64,000 bases of DNA from Pseudoalteromonas sp. GCY. Lineage in GTDB: Bacteria; Pseudomonadota; Gammaproteobacteria; Enterobacterales; Alteromonadaceae. Both the position numbers and the translations under genes were made by a program. Position 1 is the first letter of the stretch. Each line of letters opens with the position of its first letter. Shown piece after piece: positions 1 to 9,519 of the stretch. Below the pieces are notes generated by a model. The model made no database searches and was not told the DNA's origin. It saw nothing but the letters and a program-made list of their open reading frames with translations. The DNA lies in NCBI RefSeq assembly GCF_016695175.1, contig NZ_CP068023.1, positions 3,177,501-3,241,500 on the forward strand. The letters are read 5' to 3'.

Positions 1-791
1 ACACTCAATAAGATAAGCCAAGATACTGAGAAGGACGTCGCCCAGCAGGAGAATAAAATCCAGTCTATCCACCATTCACTCGAGAATATGGCGCAGTCCG
101 CTCGCTCGGTTGAGGATGCCGCATTTAGCGCCACAGAGCTGGCCTCCGTAGCAGCCAAACAAGTAAAGCAAAGTAGCATCAATACCACAGCCCTTGCACA
201 GCAAATGACCGAACTACAAGCTGAGTTTCAACAAAGTCGTGCAGCCTTAGACAAGCTCGCGGAAGACACGCAAAACATTAGTCAGGTGAGCTCCGCGATT
301 AGAGAGATTGCCGAGCAAACCAATTTACTCGCGCTCAATGCCGCAATTGAGGCTGCTCGTGCAGGTGAACAAGGCCGAGGATTTGCGGTGGTAGCGGATG
401 AAGTTAGAACGCTTGCGCAGAGAACGCAGCAACAAACGGAAGAAATACACAATATTATTCAATCTTTACAAGCTGCATCAGAGACACGCAAGACAAAATG
501 CGCAGCAGTGAAGACAATATGGCGCAAAGTGTTATCGCCGCGAATGAAACCAATGAAGTGCTTCAGCACGCAGAGCAAAGCATGCGAGACATAGATGAAC
601 AAGGGAAACTGATCAGTCAGTTAGTGCAACAACAAACCCAAGCGACCGAACACGCATTGAATGAATCATCTGAGATCAGTAACTTAGCACAGCATACTCT
701 GGGTTCCGCAAGAGCGACCCAGAGCGATGCACAAAAACTTGGCAAGCTCTCACAAACTTTAAATAAAGAAATCGATAAATTTAAAGCTTAG
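1..791 (+). pseudogene. Methyl-accepting chemotaxis protein, C-terminal part, frameshifted
   Basis: The 5' end lies outside the window. The reading frame open from position 1 encodes the cytoplasmic signalling tip of a methyl-accepting chemotaxis receptor: the highly conserved hairpin with [20 protein letters not shown] and [15 protein letters not shown] lies near 300-415. That frame is left near position 480; the normal continuation ([12 protein letters not shown], then a helical tail ending NKEIDKFKA) is in another frame down to the stop at 789-791. Translation runs in frame across the junction if one base is added near 478-483, so this is a one-base deletion or a sequencing error. If real, the receptor would end in a wrong tail and lose its last ~100 residues, which carry the second methylation helix. 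The family is certain; whether the gene is truly broken is not. Confidence 0.75.
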
Positions 792-810
792 AGGCTGTGC
801 TAGACAGGCC

Positions 811-830
811 CTAGAGTTAACAAACTCTAG
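811..830. terminator. Hairpin between the convergent MCP and mrcB genes
   Basis: An 8-bp perfect stem (CTAGAGTT, loop AACA, AACTCTAG) sits in the 54-bp gap between two convergent genes. There is no clear T-run on either side, so termination is inferred from position. Confidence 0.45.
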
Positions 831-845
831 CAGCCAATAGTTTGC

Positions 846-3167
846 TCAACACCTAGGTCTTGGTTCGAACATGCTCTCTCTAATAGGTAGCTGCAATACA
901 GGACCACAACTCGGAGGCGACTGCTTACCCGTTTTCGGATTGACAAACGCCCAGCGAATGGACTTTGGACGCTCATCAACAATCGCTTGTGGATTTAGTG
1001 GTTTAAGATAGCGAATATAGAGCTCAAGCGCACCTTGGCTGCCCGTTAATCCCGTTGGCTTGTTATCATCGCGACCAATCCAAGCAACAGTGACCGTATT
1101 TTGGTCAAAACCTGCAAACCAGCTGTCTCTTAAATCATTACTCGTCCCCGTTTTCCCTGCAAGTTGAATTGAGGGGAAGTGAAGATTGAGGCGTTTTGCC
1201 GTGCCTTTTTTAGTTACACGCTTCATACCGTATTTCGTCATGTATACCGCATCGCTGTCTAGCGTTTGGCTTTTTTGTACTGGATGTTCGTATACCAGCT
1301 TACCCAGTGAATCGGTGATAGCCATGACGCTGGTCAACTCGCTCTGCTTACCATCTGCAGCAAGTGTGGTGTACGCCTCTGCAATATCAAAACTGGATAG
1401 CTCTAACGCGCCCAATAATAAAGAAGGATAAAGTGGAATCGACTTAGAGACACCAAGGTCATTCAAAGTTTGTGCGACTCGGTTAACCCCCACATCCAAA
1501 CCAAGGTTTACTGCTGGAATATTGATGCTATTGCTGAACGCTTCAAACATTGGCACTTGGCCTCTGAATTTATGATCAAAGTTCTCTGGAGACCAAACCT
1601 TACCTGAACCGTCTGTCACTTCAAGGGGACTGTCATCAAGCAGCATGCCCAAATGGTAGTTTGGATTCGACAAAGCACTCAAATAAATAGCGGGCTTGAC
1701 CAGTGAACCTATATTACGCTCGGTGTCTAATACCCGATTAAAACCTGAAAACTTCAACTGACGACCAGCAACTAACGCCGATACCCCCGCTTTTTCAACA
1801 TTAACTGACAGCATCGCGGTTTCTAGATCTTCCGTTTTAAAGCGGCGCTCTAAGTAAGGTAAGCCCTTTTTAACGGCATCTTCCATCGCCGTTTGTTTTT
1901 GTAAATCGAGATAGGTGAAAATCCGAATCCCAGAGTCGACAATGTCATCATCAGGCACGAGTTTCTTTAACTCGCGATTCACCAACTCCAAATATCCAGG
2001 ATAAGACTGCATACGGCTCGCTTTTAAAGGCTGTACATCAATCGGCCTTGCCAGCGCTGCGCGATACTCAGGCGTTGTGATAAGGCCATTTTCCACCATT
2101 AACCTCAGGACTAAATCACGCCTTTCCATTACCCGCTCAGGGTAGCGCCTTGGGTTATAAAAAGACGGCCCTTTAACCATCGCGACTAACATCGCGACTT
2201 GGTCAAACTCAAGCTCGTCCACTGGCTTACCAAAATAAAAATCGGCCGCAAGCCCCATACCATGAACGCCTTGATTATAGGCTTGTCCCAAAAACACTTC
2301 GTTTAAATAGGCTTCAAGGATTTCATCTTTGCTGTAACGGAAATCTAAAATCAATGCGATGAATGCTTCATTCACCTTGCGGACTAAGGTGCGATCTCTG
2401 GTGAGATAAAAGTTCTTTGCGAGCTGTTGCGTGAGCGTACTGCCACCTTGCACTGTTCGCCCAGCTTTGATGTTGGCATACAATGCACGCAAAATAGACA
2501 GCGCAGAAACCCCATGATGTTGGTAAAAGTCTCTATCTTCTACCACCAGCAGTGTTTCTTTTAAAATATTAGGGAATTTATCGAACGGAACAAACTCTCT
2601 GTCTTGACGCGATTCATTGCCGATCCGAGCAATTTGCACTGGTTCTAGGCGAGCCCCAGCTAAGCGCCGACCTTGATTATCGACAATATTGGCAAGCTTC
2701 TTACCAGCAAAATTAAGCGTAAAAATACGCGCCACTTCTGGGCCATCGTAGAATTCGAACGCGCGGCGATGAATGGTGATTGTGCGACCTTGAACGGTAT
2801 ATTGACCGGTACGGCTGATACGATTTACACGAGAATAGTTAAGCCGCTTCAGCTCCCACAGCACTTCATCCTCATTAAGGAACTGATCAGGAAAAAACTG
2901 CATCGATCTGGCATAAACTTGAACGGGAAGTTCCCACTTATTGCCCTCAAACTGCCGGCTTATTTTCGCGTCTAAGTAGATGATATAGATTGCAACAAGG
3001 AATATCGCCGCAATAGTCCCCTTCCAAAAGAAAGACCACAACGTGCTCAGGACACGGCTTTTAACTCTTTGCATCTTAGAACCGTTTTGCTGGGTATTGT
3101 TTTTACGCGAAGTGTTCGCTTTGACGTTTGATTTGTTGGTAGGTGTTCGTTTCTTTTTATCCGTCAT
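846..3167 (-). CDS. mrcB: Penicillin-binding protein 1B (bifunctional transglycosylase/transpeptidase)
   Basis: Class A PBP that polymerises lipid II into glycan strands and cross-links the peptides at the inner membrane. The 773-residue protein has a basic, Asn/Lys-rich cytoplasmic N-terminus (1-45), one membrane segment (about 49-66), a UB2H-like region (about 75-160), then the GT51 domain with VVEDRDFYQHHG (catalytic Glu at about 210) and QGGSTLTQQLAKN. The transpeptidase domain shows all three motifs in order: SLVK (SxxK) near 486, SNS (SxN), and KTGTS. Length and domain order match E. coli PBP1b, where UB2H binds the outer-membrane activator LpoB; no lpoB is visible here. It appears to be a single-gene unit convergent with the MCP gene. 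Confidence 0.96.
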   Translation of the reverse strand: MTDKKKRTPTNKSNVKANTSRKNNTQQNGSKMQRVKSRVLSTLWSFFWKGTIAAIFLVAIYIIYLDAKISRQFEGNKWELPVQVYARSMQFFPDQFLNEDEVLWELKRLNYSRVNRISRTGQYTVQGRTITIHRRAFEFYDGPEVARIFTLNFAGKKLANIVDNQGRRLAGARLEPVQIARIGNESRQDREFVPFDKFPNILKETLLVVEDRDFYQHHGVSALSILRALYANIKAGRTVQGGSTLTQQLAKNFYLTRDRTLVRKVNEAFIALILDFRYSKDEILEAYLNEVFLGQAYNQGVHGMGLAADFYFGKPVDELEFDQVAMLVAMVKGPSFYNPRRYPERVMERRDLVLRLMVENGLITTPEYRAALARPIDVQPLKASRMQSYPGYLELVNRELKKLVPDDDIVDSGIRIFTYLDLQKQTAMEDAVKKGLPYLERRFKTEDLETAMLSVNVEKAGVSALVAGRQLKFSGFNRVLDTERNIGSLVKPAIYLSALSNPNYHLGMLLDDSPLEVTDGSGKVWSPENFDHKFRGQVPMFEAFSNSINIPAVNLGLDVGVNRVAQTLNDLGVSKSIPLYPSLLLGALELSSFDIAEAYTTLAADGKQSELTSVMAITDSLGKLVYEHPVQKSQTLDSDAVYMTKYGMKRVTKKGTAKRLNLHFPSIQLAGKTGTSNDLRDSWFAGFDQNTVTVAWIGRDDNKPTGLTGSQGALELYIRYLKPLNPQAIVDERPKSIRWAFVNPKTGKQSPPSCGPVLQLPIRESMFEPRPRC

Positions 3168-3254
3168 GACCCAAGTAAAACTAAAAAATGAATCGCAAGA
3201 TGGTAGGGTAACCTAAATTAACAACTGCTGAAAGTAGAATAATATTTATAAAGA

Positions 3255-3280
3255 AAAGTGAGCCCTACTGGACTCACTTT
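3255..3280 (-). terminator. Terminator of the glnK-amtB operon
   Basis: Read on the minus strand, an AAAGTGAG/CTCACTTT stem with a short loop is followed by TCTTT, about 50 bp past the amtB stop codon. Confidence 0.7.
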
Positions 3281-3328
3281 GTTTAGACAACGAGAACTTT
3301 ACAATATTGACCGAGAGCCAAATTGGTA

Positions 3329-4558
3329 TTACTGTCCGCGAACTGTCACGAACTCGGGATAGGCATCTACGCCACAATCATGTTGATCCATACCGCTTAG
3401 CTCTTCTTCTTCGCCAACGCGGATCCCCATGCTCGCTTTCAATACACTCCAGACAATATAAGAAGCAATGAAAACAAAACCTAAAATAGTGATAAGTCCC
3501 ACAGCCTGACCTTGGAAAGTAGCGTCTGAGTTTGAAAATGGTACCATCATCACACCCAGCGCACCGCATATACCGTGAACAGAGATAGCACCGACAGGAT
3601 CATCAATTTTTGCTTTATCTAGCGCAACGATGCTAAACACCACCAATGCACCACCTATGGCACCGAGGATAAGCGCTAATACAGGTGTTGGAGAGGCAGG
3701 CTCAGCGGTAATGGTCACCAGACCTGCTAGTGCACCATTAAGCACCATAGTTAAATCCGCCTTGCCCCACATTAATTTACACACCAACAGTGCAGCAACC
3801 GCACCTGCAGCCGCCGCCGCATTGGTATTTAGCATGATTTGACTAACCGCGATGGCATTTTCTTTGTCGGCAAGGAACAGTTGAGAGCCACCGTTAAAGC
3901 CAAACCACCCCATCCACAAAATAAAGGTGCCTAGTGTAGCCAGTGGCATGTTGGAACCAGGAATTGGATAGATCTCACCATTTTTACCATATTTGCCTTT
4001 GCGCGCACCAAGTAACAAGACACCCGCTAGTGCCGCAGCAGCACCGGCACCATGCACAATGGCAGAGCCGGCAAAGTCAACAAAGCCAAGCTCAGATAAG
4101 AAACCACCGCCCCACGTCCAATAGCCTTCTAACGGGTAGATAAAACCAGTTAACACCACACAAAATGCTAAAAACGCCCATAATTTCATACGCTCAGCAA
4201 CAGCGCCCGAGACAATTGACATAGCCGTTGCAACAAATACAACTTGGAAGAAAAAGTCGGATTGCAGTGCATGGTCGGCATCCTTAGCAGCACTGCCAAT
4301 GAGCGCACCAAGACTTGGTAAAACCCCACCTTCGGCATTATCGACATACATGATGTTGTAACCAATAAGCAGATACATAGTACAAGCAATAGCGTACAGT
4401 GCGACGTTCTTGGTAAGGATTTCAGTGGTATTTTTTGAGCGTACTAATCCCGCTTCAAGCATAGCGAATCCAGCAGCCATCCACATAACTAAGACGCCAG
4501 AGATCAGAAAGTAAAAAGTGTTTAATGAAAATTTTAGTTCTATTATTGTATTTTCCAT
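3329..4558 (-). CDS. amtB: Ammonium transporter AmtB
   Basis: Inner-membrane ammonium channel of the Amt/MEP/Rh family, expressed under nitrogen limitation and gated by GlnK. The protein is almost entirely hydrophobic helices, consistent with 11 membrane segments, and contains the family blocks FAGSAIVHGAGAAAALAG and GWFGFNGGSQ. The longest open frame begins at 4615 inside glnK, but the start at 4558 (MENTIIELKF) is preferred: it has a good ribosome site (AAGGGGAG) and leaves 13 bp after glnK. The resulting 409 residues suit the family. The cytoplasmic C-terminal tail (GVDAYPEFV) resembles the tail that contacts GlnK. It forms an operon with glnK, the near-universal bacterial arrangement. Confidence 0.96.
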   Translation of the reverse strand: MENTIIELKFSLNTFYFLISGVLVMWMAAGFAMLEAGLVRSKNTTEILTKNVALYAIACTMYLLIGYNIMYVDNAEGGVLPSLGALIGSAAKDADHALQSDFFFQVVFVATAMSIVSGAVAERMKLWAFLAFCVVLTGFIYPLEGYWTWGGGFLSELGFVDFAGSAIVHGAGAAAALAGVLLLGARKGKYGKNGEIYPIPGSNMPLATLGTFILWMGWFGFNGGSQLFLADKENAIAVSQIMLNTNAAAAAGAVAALLVCKLMWGKADLTMVLNGALAGLVTITAEPASPTPVLALILGAIGGALVVFSIVALDKAKIDDPVGAISVHGICGALGVMMVPFSNSDATFQGQAVGLITILGFVFIASYIVWSVLKASMGIRVGEEEELSGMDQHDCGVDAYPEFVTVRGQ

Positions 4559-4571
4559 TGCTTGGCTCCCC

Positions 4572-4985
<414 letters not shown>

Positions 4986-5028
4986 TTAACAATGAATTAA
5001 AGTTGAAGATGGAATTTTACGCATAAAA

Positions 5029-5049
5029 AATGCACCATCTAGGTGCATT
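5029..5049 (-). terminator. Rho-independent terminator of the REC-REC-GGDEF gene
   Basis: On the minus strand AATGCACC-TAGA-TGGTGCATT is followed directly by TTTTAT, 50 bp beyond the stop codon of the gene at 5100-6329. Confidence 0.85.
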
Positions 5050-5099
5050 GATATTAAGTCTGAACTGAGTTGGTGCATAAACACCCAAATAACGAAAAG

Positions 5100-6329
5100 C
5101 TAATGCGCGATAACGCAATTGCGTTGTTTGTCCTTCGCTTTGTAGAGCGCTTTATCAGCCTTGCGCATTACTTCGCTTAGACTCTTTGATTGGCAAGCCG
5201 CGAGGCCAATACTGATGGTGCAATAATGCTTACCCTCAGGAATTTTGAATGCTTGCTGCGCAAGGCGCTCTCTAAAGTCTTCTAGCATGTGCTTTGCCAT
5301 CTTCATATCTGAGCTTGGAATAAGCAAAGCAAACTCTTCCCCACCAATACGTGCCACAATGTAGTGACCAAATGCACTACGCAGTAAATCAGCAACTTGT
5401 TTAAGTACATCATCACCGCTTTCATGACCATATTGATCATTAATAGATTTAAAATGATCGAGGTCTAACAATGCCAATATATGCTGACTCGGTTTGTTCT
5501 TGATTAAACGCTCTGCTTGCTGACAGAAATAACGGCGATTATAAAGTCCTGTTAAATAGTCTCGATGGGCATATTCTTTGATTTCTGCAATCAAATTGAG
5601 CTGCTCCATCGTCTGCATGATGCGGCAATGAAACTCTTCACTCATAAAAGGTTTTGCCAAAAAGTCATTGGCGCCATATTTGATAAACTTTGCTGACAAA
5701 CCATGACTTCCCGCGCCAGACAGACCAATAATCGCCAACTCATCTCGTCCGCGACTATTACGAACGGATTTCACCAACTCAAAGCCATCCATCGTCGGCA
5801 TCGCAAAGTCTGTCAGCAGTAGCTTAATTTCATGGTCAGATAGCAACATCTCCAGTGCCTGTTCGCCATCTTGCGCCTCAAGCACTGTAAATAATTGCTT
5901 TTCAAGCATTTGCTTCATTACCGCTCGACTGATCACAGAATCATCGGCGATCAGCGCCTTGCAACCTTGGTTTCTCAACAGTCTAGATGCTAACTTGACC
6001 GCGTATAGGTATGAATCACGGTTATCTTTAATCACATAATCCACCACGCCCATTTCAAGCATTTGCTGGCGACTATATTCATCTATTTTTGAGGTCAGCA
6101 CCACGGTAGGAATTTTGTGGCTGAGCGTGAGCTGCACGACCTCTGCGTCCATCGCATCGGGCAGCGTTAAATCTACCAGCGCCAATGTATATTGGTGCTG
6201 TGCTAAGAAGTCCTTACTTTCCTTGAGGGACCAAGCAAAATCGATTTCGACATCTAGATGCTGAGCAGCAAGGTGTCGCAATACCTGTTGTACGACTTTA
6301 CTGTCTTCAACAATTAAAATTCTTTGCAT
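5100..6329 (-). CDS. Response regulator with two receiver domains and a GGDEF diguanylate cyclase
   Basis: Predicted cytoplasmic response regulator that makes cyclic di-GMP. Domains in order: REC1 (about 1-115; acidic pair in VEDSKVV, phospho-Asp in LALVDLTLPDA), REC2 (about 122-240; ADDS, phospho-Asp in LLLTDFAMPTMDGFEL, conserved Lys in LAKPF) and GGDEF (about 250-409). The catalytic motif is GGEEF near residue 328, an active variant, and the preceding DLDHFKSINDQYGHESGDDVL block is intact. No clear RxxD inhibitory site was noted. The architecture resembles WspR/PleD-type regulators with a doubled receiver. No histidine kinase is adjacent, so its partner is unknown. The gene has its own terminator and a strong inverted repeat upstream. 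Confidence 0.92.
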   Translation of the reverse strand: MQRILIVEDSKVVQQVLRHLAAQHLDVEIDFAWSLKESKDFLAQHQYTLALVDLTLPDAMDAEVVQLTLSHKIPTVVLTSKIDEYSRQQMLEMGVVDYVIKDNRDSYLYAVKLASRLLRNQGCKALIADDSVISRAVMKQMLEKQLFTVLEAQDGEQALEMLLSDHEIKLLLTDFAMPTMDGFELVKSVRNSRGRDELAIIGLSGAGSHGLSAKFIKYGANDFLAKPFMSEEFHCRIMQTMEQLNLIAEIKEYAHRDYLTGLYNRRYFCQQAERLIKNKPSQHILALLDLDHFKSINDQYGHESGDDVLKQVADLLRSAFGHYIVARIGGEEFALLIPSSDMKMAKHMLEDFRERLAQQAFKIPEGKHYCTISIGLAACQSKSLSEVMRKADKALYKAKDKQRNCVIAH

Positions 6330-6390
6330 GGATTGAGATCTCTTAAGTACAACGAGAAGCGCAGTGAAACAAGAATTTAACGGGGCTAAA

Positions 6391-6415
6391 TACTTTATTA
6401 CTACATAATAAAGTA
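6391..6415. repeat. 10-bp perfect inverted repeat upstream of the diguanylate cyclase gene
   Basis: TACTTTATTA-ctaca-TAATAAAGTA is a perfect palindrome 62 bp before the start codon at 6329. It may be an operator or a leader hairpin; no T-run follows it on the minus strand. The rest of 6330-6604 is A+T-rich, with no gene seen. Confidence 0.5.
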
Positions 6416-6604
6416 CTAAATATACGCGAATCTTGCACTAAAAAAAACCAAATCGGCTCAAATTCGTTACTTTTCGATAAACGAGGTTACAACAGCCTAC
6501 TTTCAAACCTGCCGTTTTTTTTGTTGAGTTTGTCTCAATGGCTTTGAATTTCAGATGAAATACTTCTTTAATGCAGACATACCTACTGTAATACCGAGGA
6601 AGCA

Positions 6605-8116
6605 ATGAAAAAATTACTACCACTATTGCTCGTGAGTTGTGCCCTACTCTCAGCGCCAAGCATAGCTGAAGAGCACAACCGCGCAATTGAGATAGATCAT
6701 AAAATAACAACTGAGCATAGAGCCGAAATAAAAGGTGAACGTATTAACTACACCGCGACAACAGGCACACAGCCGGTGTGGAATGAAAACGGCGACGCAG
6801 TTGCAACGTTGCATTACACCTACTACAAGCGCACAAAAATCAAAGATATGAGCAAACGTCCGCTGCTGATCTCATTTAACGGCGGTCCAGGCTCTGCTTC
6901 CGTGTGGATGCACATTGCCTATACTGGCCCAAGAGTATTAAAAATTGATGACGAAGGATATCCACTGCAACCTTACGGCTTGAAAGATAACCCATATTCA
7001 GTGCTAGATGTTGCCGATATTGTTTATGTAAACCCAGTAAACACAGGTTATTCTCGCGTACTCAAAAATGCTGAAGGTAAATATCCTAGTAAAGCCGAAC
7101 AAACAAAGATGTTTTTTGGCGTCAACGCGGACGTGAAGTACTTAGCCGAATGGCTCAATACATTTATTCATCGCAATGAGCGTATGCTTTCCCCTAAGTA
7201 CCTGATTGGTGAGAGCTACGGCACGACTCGAGTGTCAGGTCTTGCGCACGCGATGCAAAACAATCAGTGGCTTTATCTCAATGGCGTGGTGTTGGTATCT
7301 CCTACGGAAATCGGCATTAAACGAGAAGGTCCGGTTGAAGTGGCAAACCGTTTACCGTATTACGCTGCCGCCGCTTGGTACCACAAAGCGCTGTCTTCTG
7401 AATTGCAAAATAAAGATTTACTCGAAGTACTTGCAGAGGTTGAACAATATACGGTTGATCAGTATCTTCCCGCACTCGCCAAAGGCGCATTTATCGGCGC
7501 CCAAGAAAAGCAAAGTGTGACACAGGCCGTTGCTAAATATAGTGGCTTAAGCGAGGGCTTTGTGGCTCAAAACAACCTAGATATTCCTACTGCGGCATTT
7601 TGGAAAGAACTGTTGCGTGACCGTGGCTATACGCTAGGTCGATTAGACTCACGCTATCTTGGTATTGATAAAAGAGACGCTGGTTCTCGCCCTGATTATT
7701 GGCCTGAACTGACCTCTTGGTTGCACTCATTTACGCCTGCGATTAATCATTACTTCGCAACGGAGCTCAACTATAAAACCGATGTAAAATATAATATGTT
7801 TGGTTCAGTTCACCCTTGGGATAACAGCGATAATAATGTCGGTGAGCAATTACGATTAGCAATGGCACAAAACCCTTACCTAAACGTGATGATCCAATCT
7901 GGGTACTACGATGGCGCAACGAATTACTTTGATGCCAAGTACAATATGTGGCAGCTCGATCCGAGCGGAAAAATGCGTGATCGCTTAAGCTTTAAAGGTT
8001 ACCGCTCCGGGCACATGATGTACCTGCGTCATGAAGATTTACAAAAGTCGAACGAAGATCTCCGCGAGTTTATCTTAAAAACAACCCCCAAAGCGGATCA
8101 GTCAGCGCTTTACTAA
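6605..8116 (+). CDS. Secreted S10-family serine carboxypeptidase-like protein
   Basis: Exported peptidase of the S10 (carboxypeptidase Y) family, alpha/beta-hydrolase fold, expected to remove C-terminal residues from peptides. A signal peptide is clear (MKKLLPLLLVSCALLSAPSIA). The oxyanion-hole block FNGGPGSAS corresponds to the family NGGPGSSS, the nucleophile is Ser204 in IGESYGTTR, and the other triad members are probably Asp436 (GYYDGATNY) and His470 (SGHMMYL). The 503-residue length fits bacterial S10 proteins. Mature enzyme is likely periplasmic or secreted. It is a single-gene unit, preceded by GAGGAAGCA as ribosome site. Substrate cannot be told from sequence. Confidence 0.9.
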   Translation: MKKLLPLLLVSCALLSAPSIAEEHNRAIEIDHKITTEHRAEIKGERINYTATTGTQPVWNENGDAVATLHYTYYKRTKIKDMSKRPLLISFNGGPGSASVWMHIAYTGPRVLKIDDEGYPLQPYGLKDNPYSVLDVADIVYVNPVNTGYSRVLKNAEGKYPSKAEQTKMFFGVNADVKYLAEWLNTFIHRNERMLSPKYLIGESYGTTRVSGLAHAMQNNQWLYLNGVVLVSPTEIGIKREGPVEVANRLPYYAAAAWYHKALSSELQNKDLLEVLAEVEQYTVDQYLPALAKGAFIGAQEKQSVTQAVAKYSGLSEGFVAQNNLDIPTAAFWKELLRDRGYTLGRLDSRYLGIDKRDAGSRPDYWPELTSWLHSFTPAINHYFATELNYKTDVKYNMFGSVHPWDNSDNNVGEQLRLAMAQNPYLNVMIQSGYYDGATNYFDAKYNMWQLDPSGKMRDRLSFKGYRSGHMMYLRHEDLQKSNEDLREFILKTTPKADQSALY

Positions 8117-8130
8117 ATTCCCAACCCATT

Positions 8131-8150
8131 GTGGCCGCGCAAGCGGTCAC
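8131..8150 (+). terminator. GCAA-tetraloop hairpin after the S10 peptidase gene
   Basis: GTGGCCGC-GCAA-GCGGTCAC forms an 8-bp stem with one G-T pair, followed by TTATCTTAAT. The T-run is poor, so termination is likely but not certain. Confidence 0.45.
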
Positions 8151-8255
8151 TTATCTTAATGCTCACCAGATTGTAAAAATTTCCTTTTATCCTTCTACAG
8201 TTACCTATAATCTAGATATACTCAATACTATCTCTCTACAACTTAGGCACGCACC

Positions 8256-8789
8256 ATGAACGAGCAGTTTAAAGTCGTCTTCGTTGGCATGGCCGACGGT
8301 AAGGATCAACAAAGCGCCGCTATCGCAATTGCAGACAGGTTGAAAACCTCACCTTCAAAGATCCAGCAATTTTACGCTGGCAAAAACTTGTTTGCTCCTG
8401 CGGATAAAGCCAAAGCGCTAAAACAGGTAAAATTACTTGCAAGCGCGGGGATCAATGCCAAGCTGCAAAGCCAAACAGCCGCTACTCCGACCAACGCAGA
8501 TCAAGAGCGCGTATTTGAAGCGCTGGATTACATCACAAGCAGTCTAATACGTATCGAAGAGCGATTAGAGGAGCTCGAGCAACGCGTAGCACCAACTCCC
8601 CATACTAAAATAGAAGATACAACAGACGAAGAATGGGAGACGAAGGAGCTATTTGATGAACTGGACTTTGAACCTAGCCCTCCGGCTAAATCTAAGACTT
8701 GGCTATATTATCTGCTCGCTGTATTAATTATTTTATTTATTCTGCTTGGTGTAAGTTTGTTTTTCCCTGAGTGGCTCGCGTTAGAATGA
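8256..8789 (+). CDS. Membrane-anchored protein with a small N-terminal alpha/beta domain, unknown function
   Basis: I do not recognise a named gene. The N-terminal ~70 residues (FKVVFVG... KTSPSKIQQFYAGKNLF... ALKQVKLLASAGINAKL) resemble a small domain found at the start of many proteobacterial membrane proteins, in which a strand is followed by helices and an 'xxLFxGK' turn. Then come an acidic, Pro-containing linker with a short coiled coil (RIEERLEELEQRV) and one C-terminal membrane segment (about 150-172), so it is probably tail-anchored with the bulk in the cytoplasm. Its stop codon overlaps the preferred start of fau (ATGA), implying translational coupling with folate salvage, though a functional link is only inferred. 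Confidence 0.65.
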   Translation: MNEQFKVVFVGMADGKDQQSAAIAIADRLKTSPSKIQQFYAGKNLFAPADKAKALKQVKLLASAGINAKLQSQTAATPTNADQERVFEALDYITSSLIRIEERLEELEQRVAPTPHTKIEDTTDEEWETKELFDELDFEPSPPAKSKTWLYYLLAVLIILFILLGVSLFFPEWLALE

Positions 8790-9415
8790 ATAAAACTAAT
8801 AACAACATAAATAAATCTCAAGTTACTCGTGCTAATTTGAGAAAAACGATTAGAAATGCAAGAAACTCGCTATCAGCAGAGCAACAGAAGACAGCCGCGG
8901 CACATCTCAACATTAATTTTTTTCAACAAATAAACCTCCCAGAAAATGCCAATGTAGGGGTCTATATTCAAAACGATGGCGAACTAGATACATCCCTTTT
9001 AATTCAATCGCTTTGGGACAAAAAACACCAGGTTTTCTTACCCGTAATCCACCCCTTCAATCCTGCAAATTTACTCTTCCAGAAGTATGAAAAAAACTCA
9101 CCCATGAAGGCAAATCGCTATGCTATCTTGGAACCTAAGTTAGATTGTTCAGCTGTGGCACCGCTTGCATCATTGGATTTACTGTTGATGCCTCTGGTTG
9201 CTTTTGATGAGCAAGGTAATCGCCTCGGTATGGGCGGTGGGTACTACGATAGAACATTAGCGTTACACTACGCTGAGCAGCGAGCTAAACCAGCACTTGT
9301 TGGCCTTGCTCATGATTGCCAGCAAGTTCCAAGCTTACCAACAGCAGCTTGGGATGTACCGCTCCCAACTATCCTCACTCCAACCCAACTATACACTTGG
9401 CCAAAAAATAATTGA
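8786..9415 (+). CDS. fau: 5-formyltetrahydrofolate cyclo-ligase
   Basis: ATP-dependent enzyme converting 5-formyl-THF to 5,10-methenyl-THF (cytoplasm, one-carbon metabolism). The start at 8786 (MNKTNNNINKSQ) overlaps the upstream stop as ATGA and is preferred to a GTG at 8771. Visible signatures are the N-terminal helix with LRKTIRNARNSLS, the substrate block NDGELDT, and the family hallmark GNRLGMGGGYYDRTL with a Gly-rich ATP/phosphate loop near 150. The ~209-residue length is normal. In many gammaproteobacteria the 6S RNA gene lies immediately upstream of fau; here it does not (see 44187). Confidence 0.93.
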   Translation: MNKTNNNINKSQVTRANLRKTIRNARNSLSAEQQKTAAAHLNINFFQQINLPENANVGVYIQNDGELDTSLLIQSLWDKKHQVFLPVIHPFNPANLLFQKYEKNSPMKANRYAILEPKLDCSAVAPLASLDLLLMPLVAFDEQGNRLGMGGGYYDRTLALHYAEQRAKPALVGLAHDCQQVPSLPTAAWDVPLPTILTPTQLYTWPKNN

Positions 9416-9429
9416 GCAGGCAAACAGTT

Positions 9430-9450
9430 AAGCGCATTTTGAGGCGCTTT
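9430..9450 (+). terminator. Weak hairpin after fau
   Basis: AAGCGC-ATTTTGAG-GCGCTT followed by TT, 15 bp beyond the fau stop codon. The short stem and short T-tract make it a weak terminator. Confidence 0.45.
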
Positions 9451-9519
9451 TGACCATGACGCTGACACTTTGATTGAGTTATACTCCATACAACTTCAAT
9501 GACAACTAAGTGTAGCGTT

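Noticed and set aside
6438..6710. 90-codon minus-strand frame
   Set aside because: It overlaps the signal peptide region of the S10 peptidase and has no ribosome site or recognisable features.
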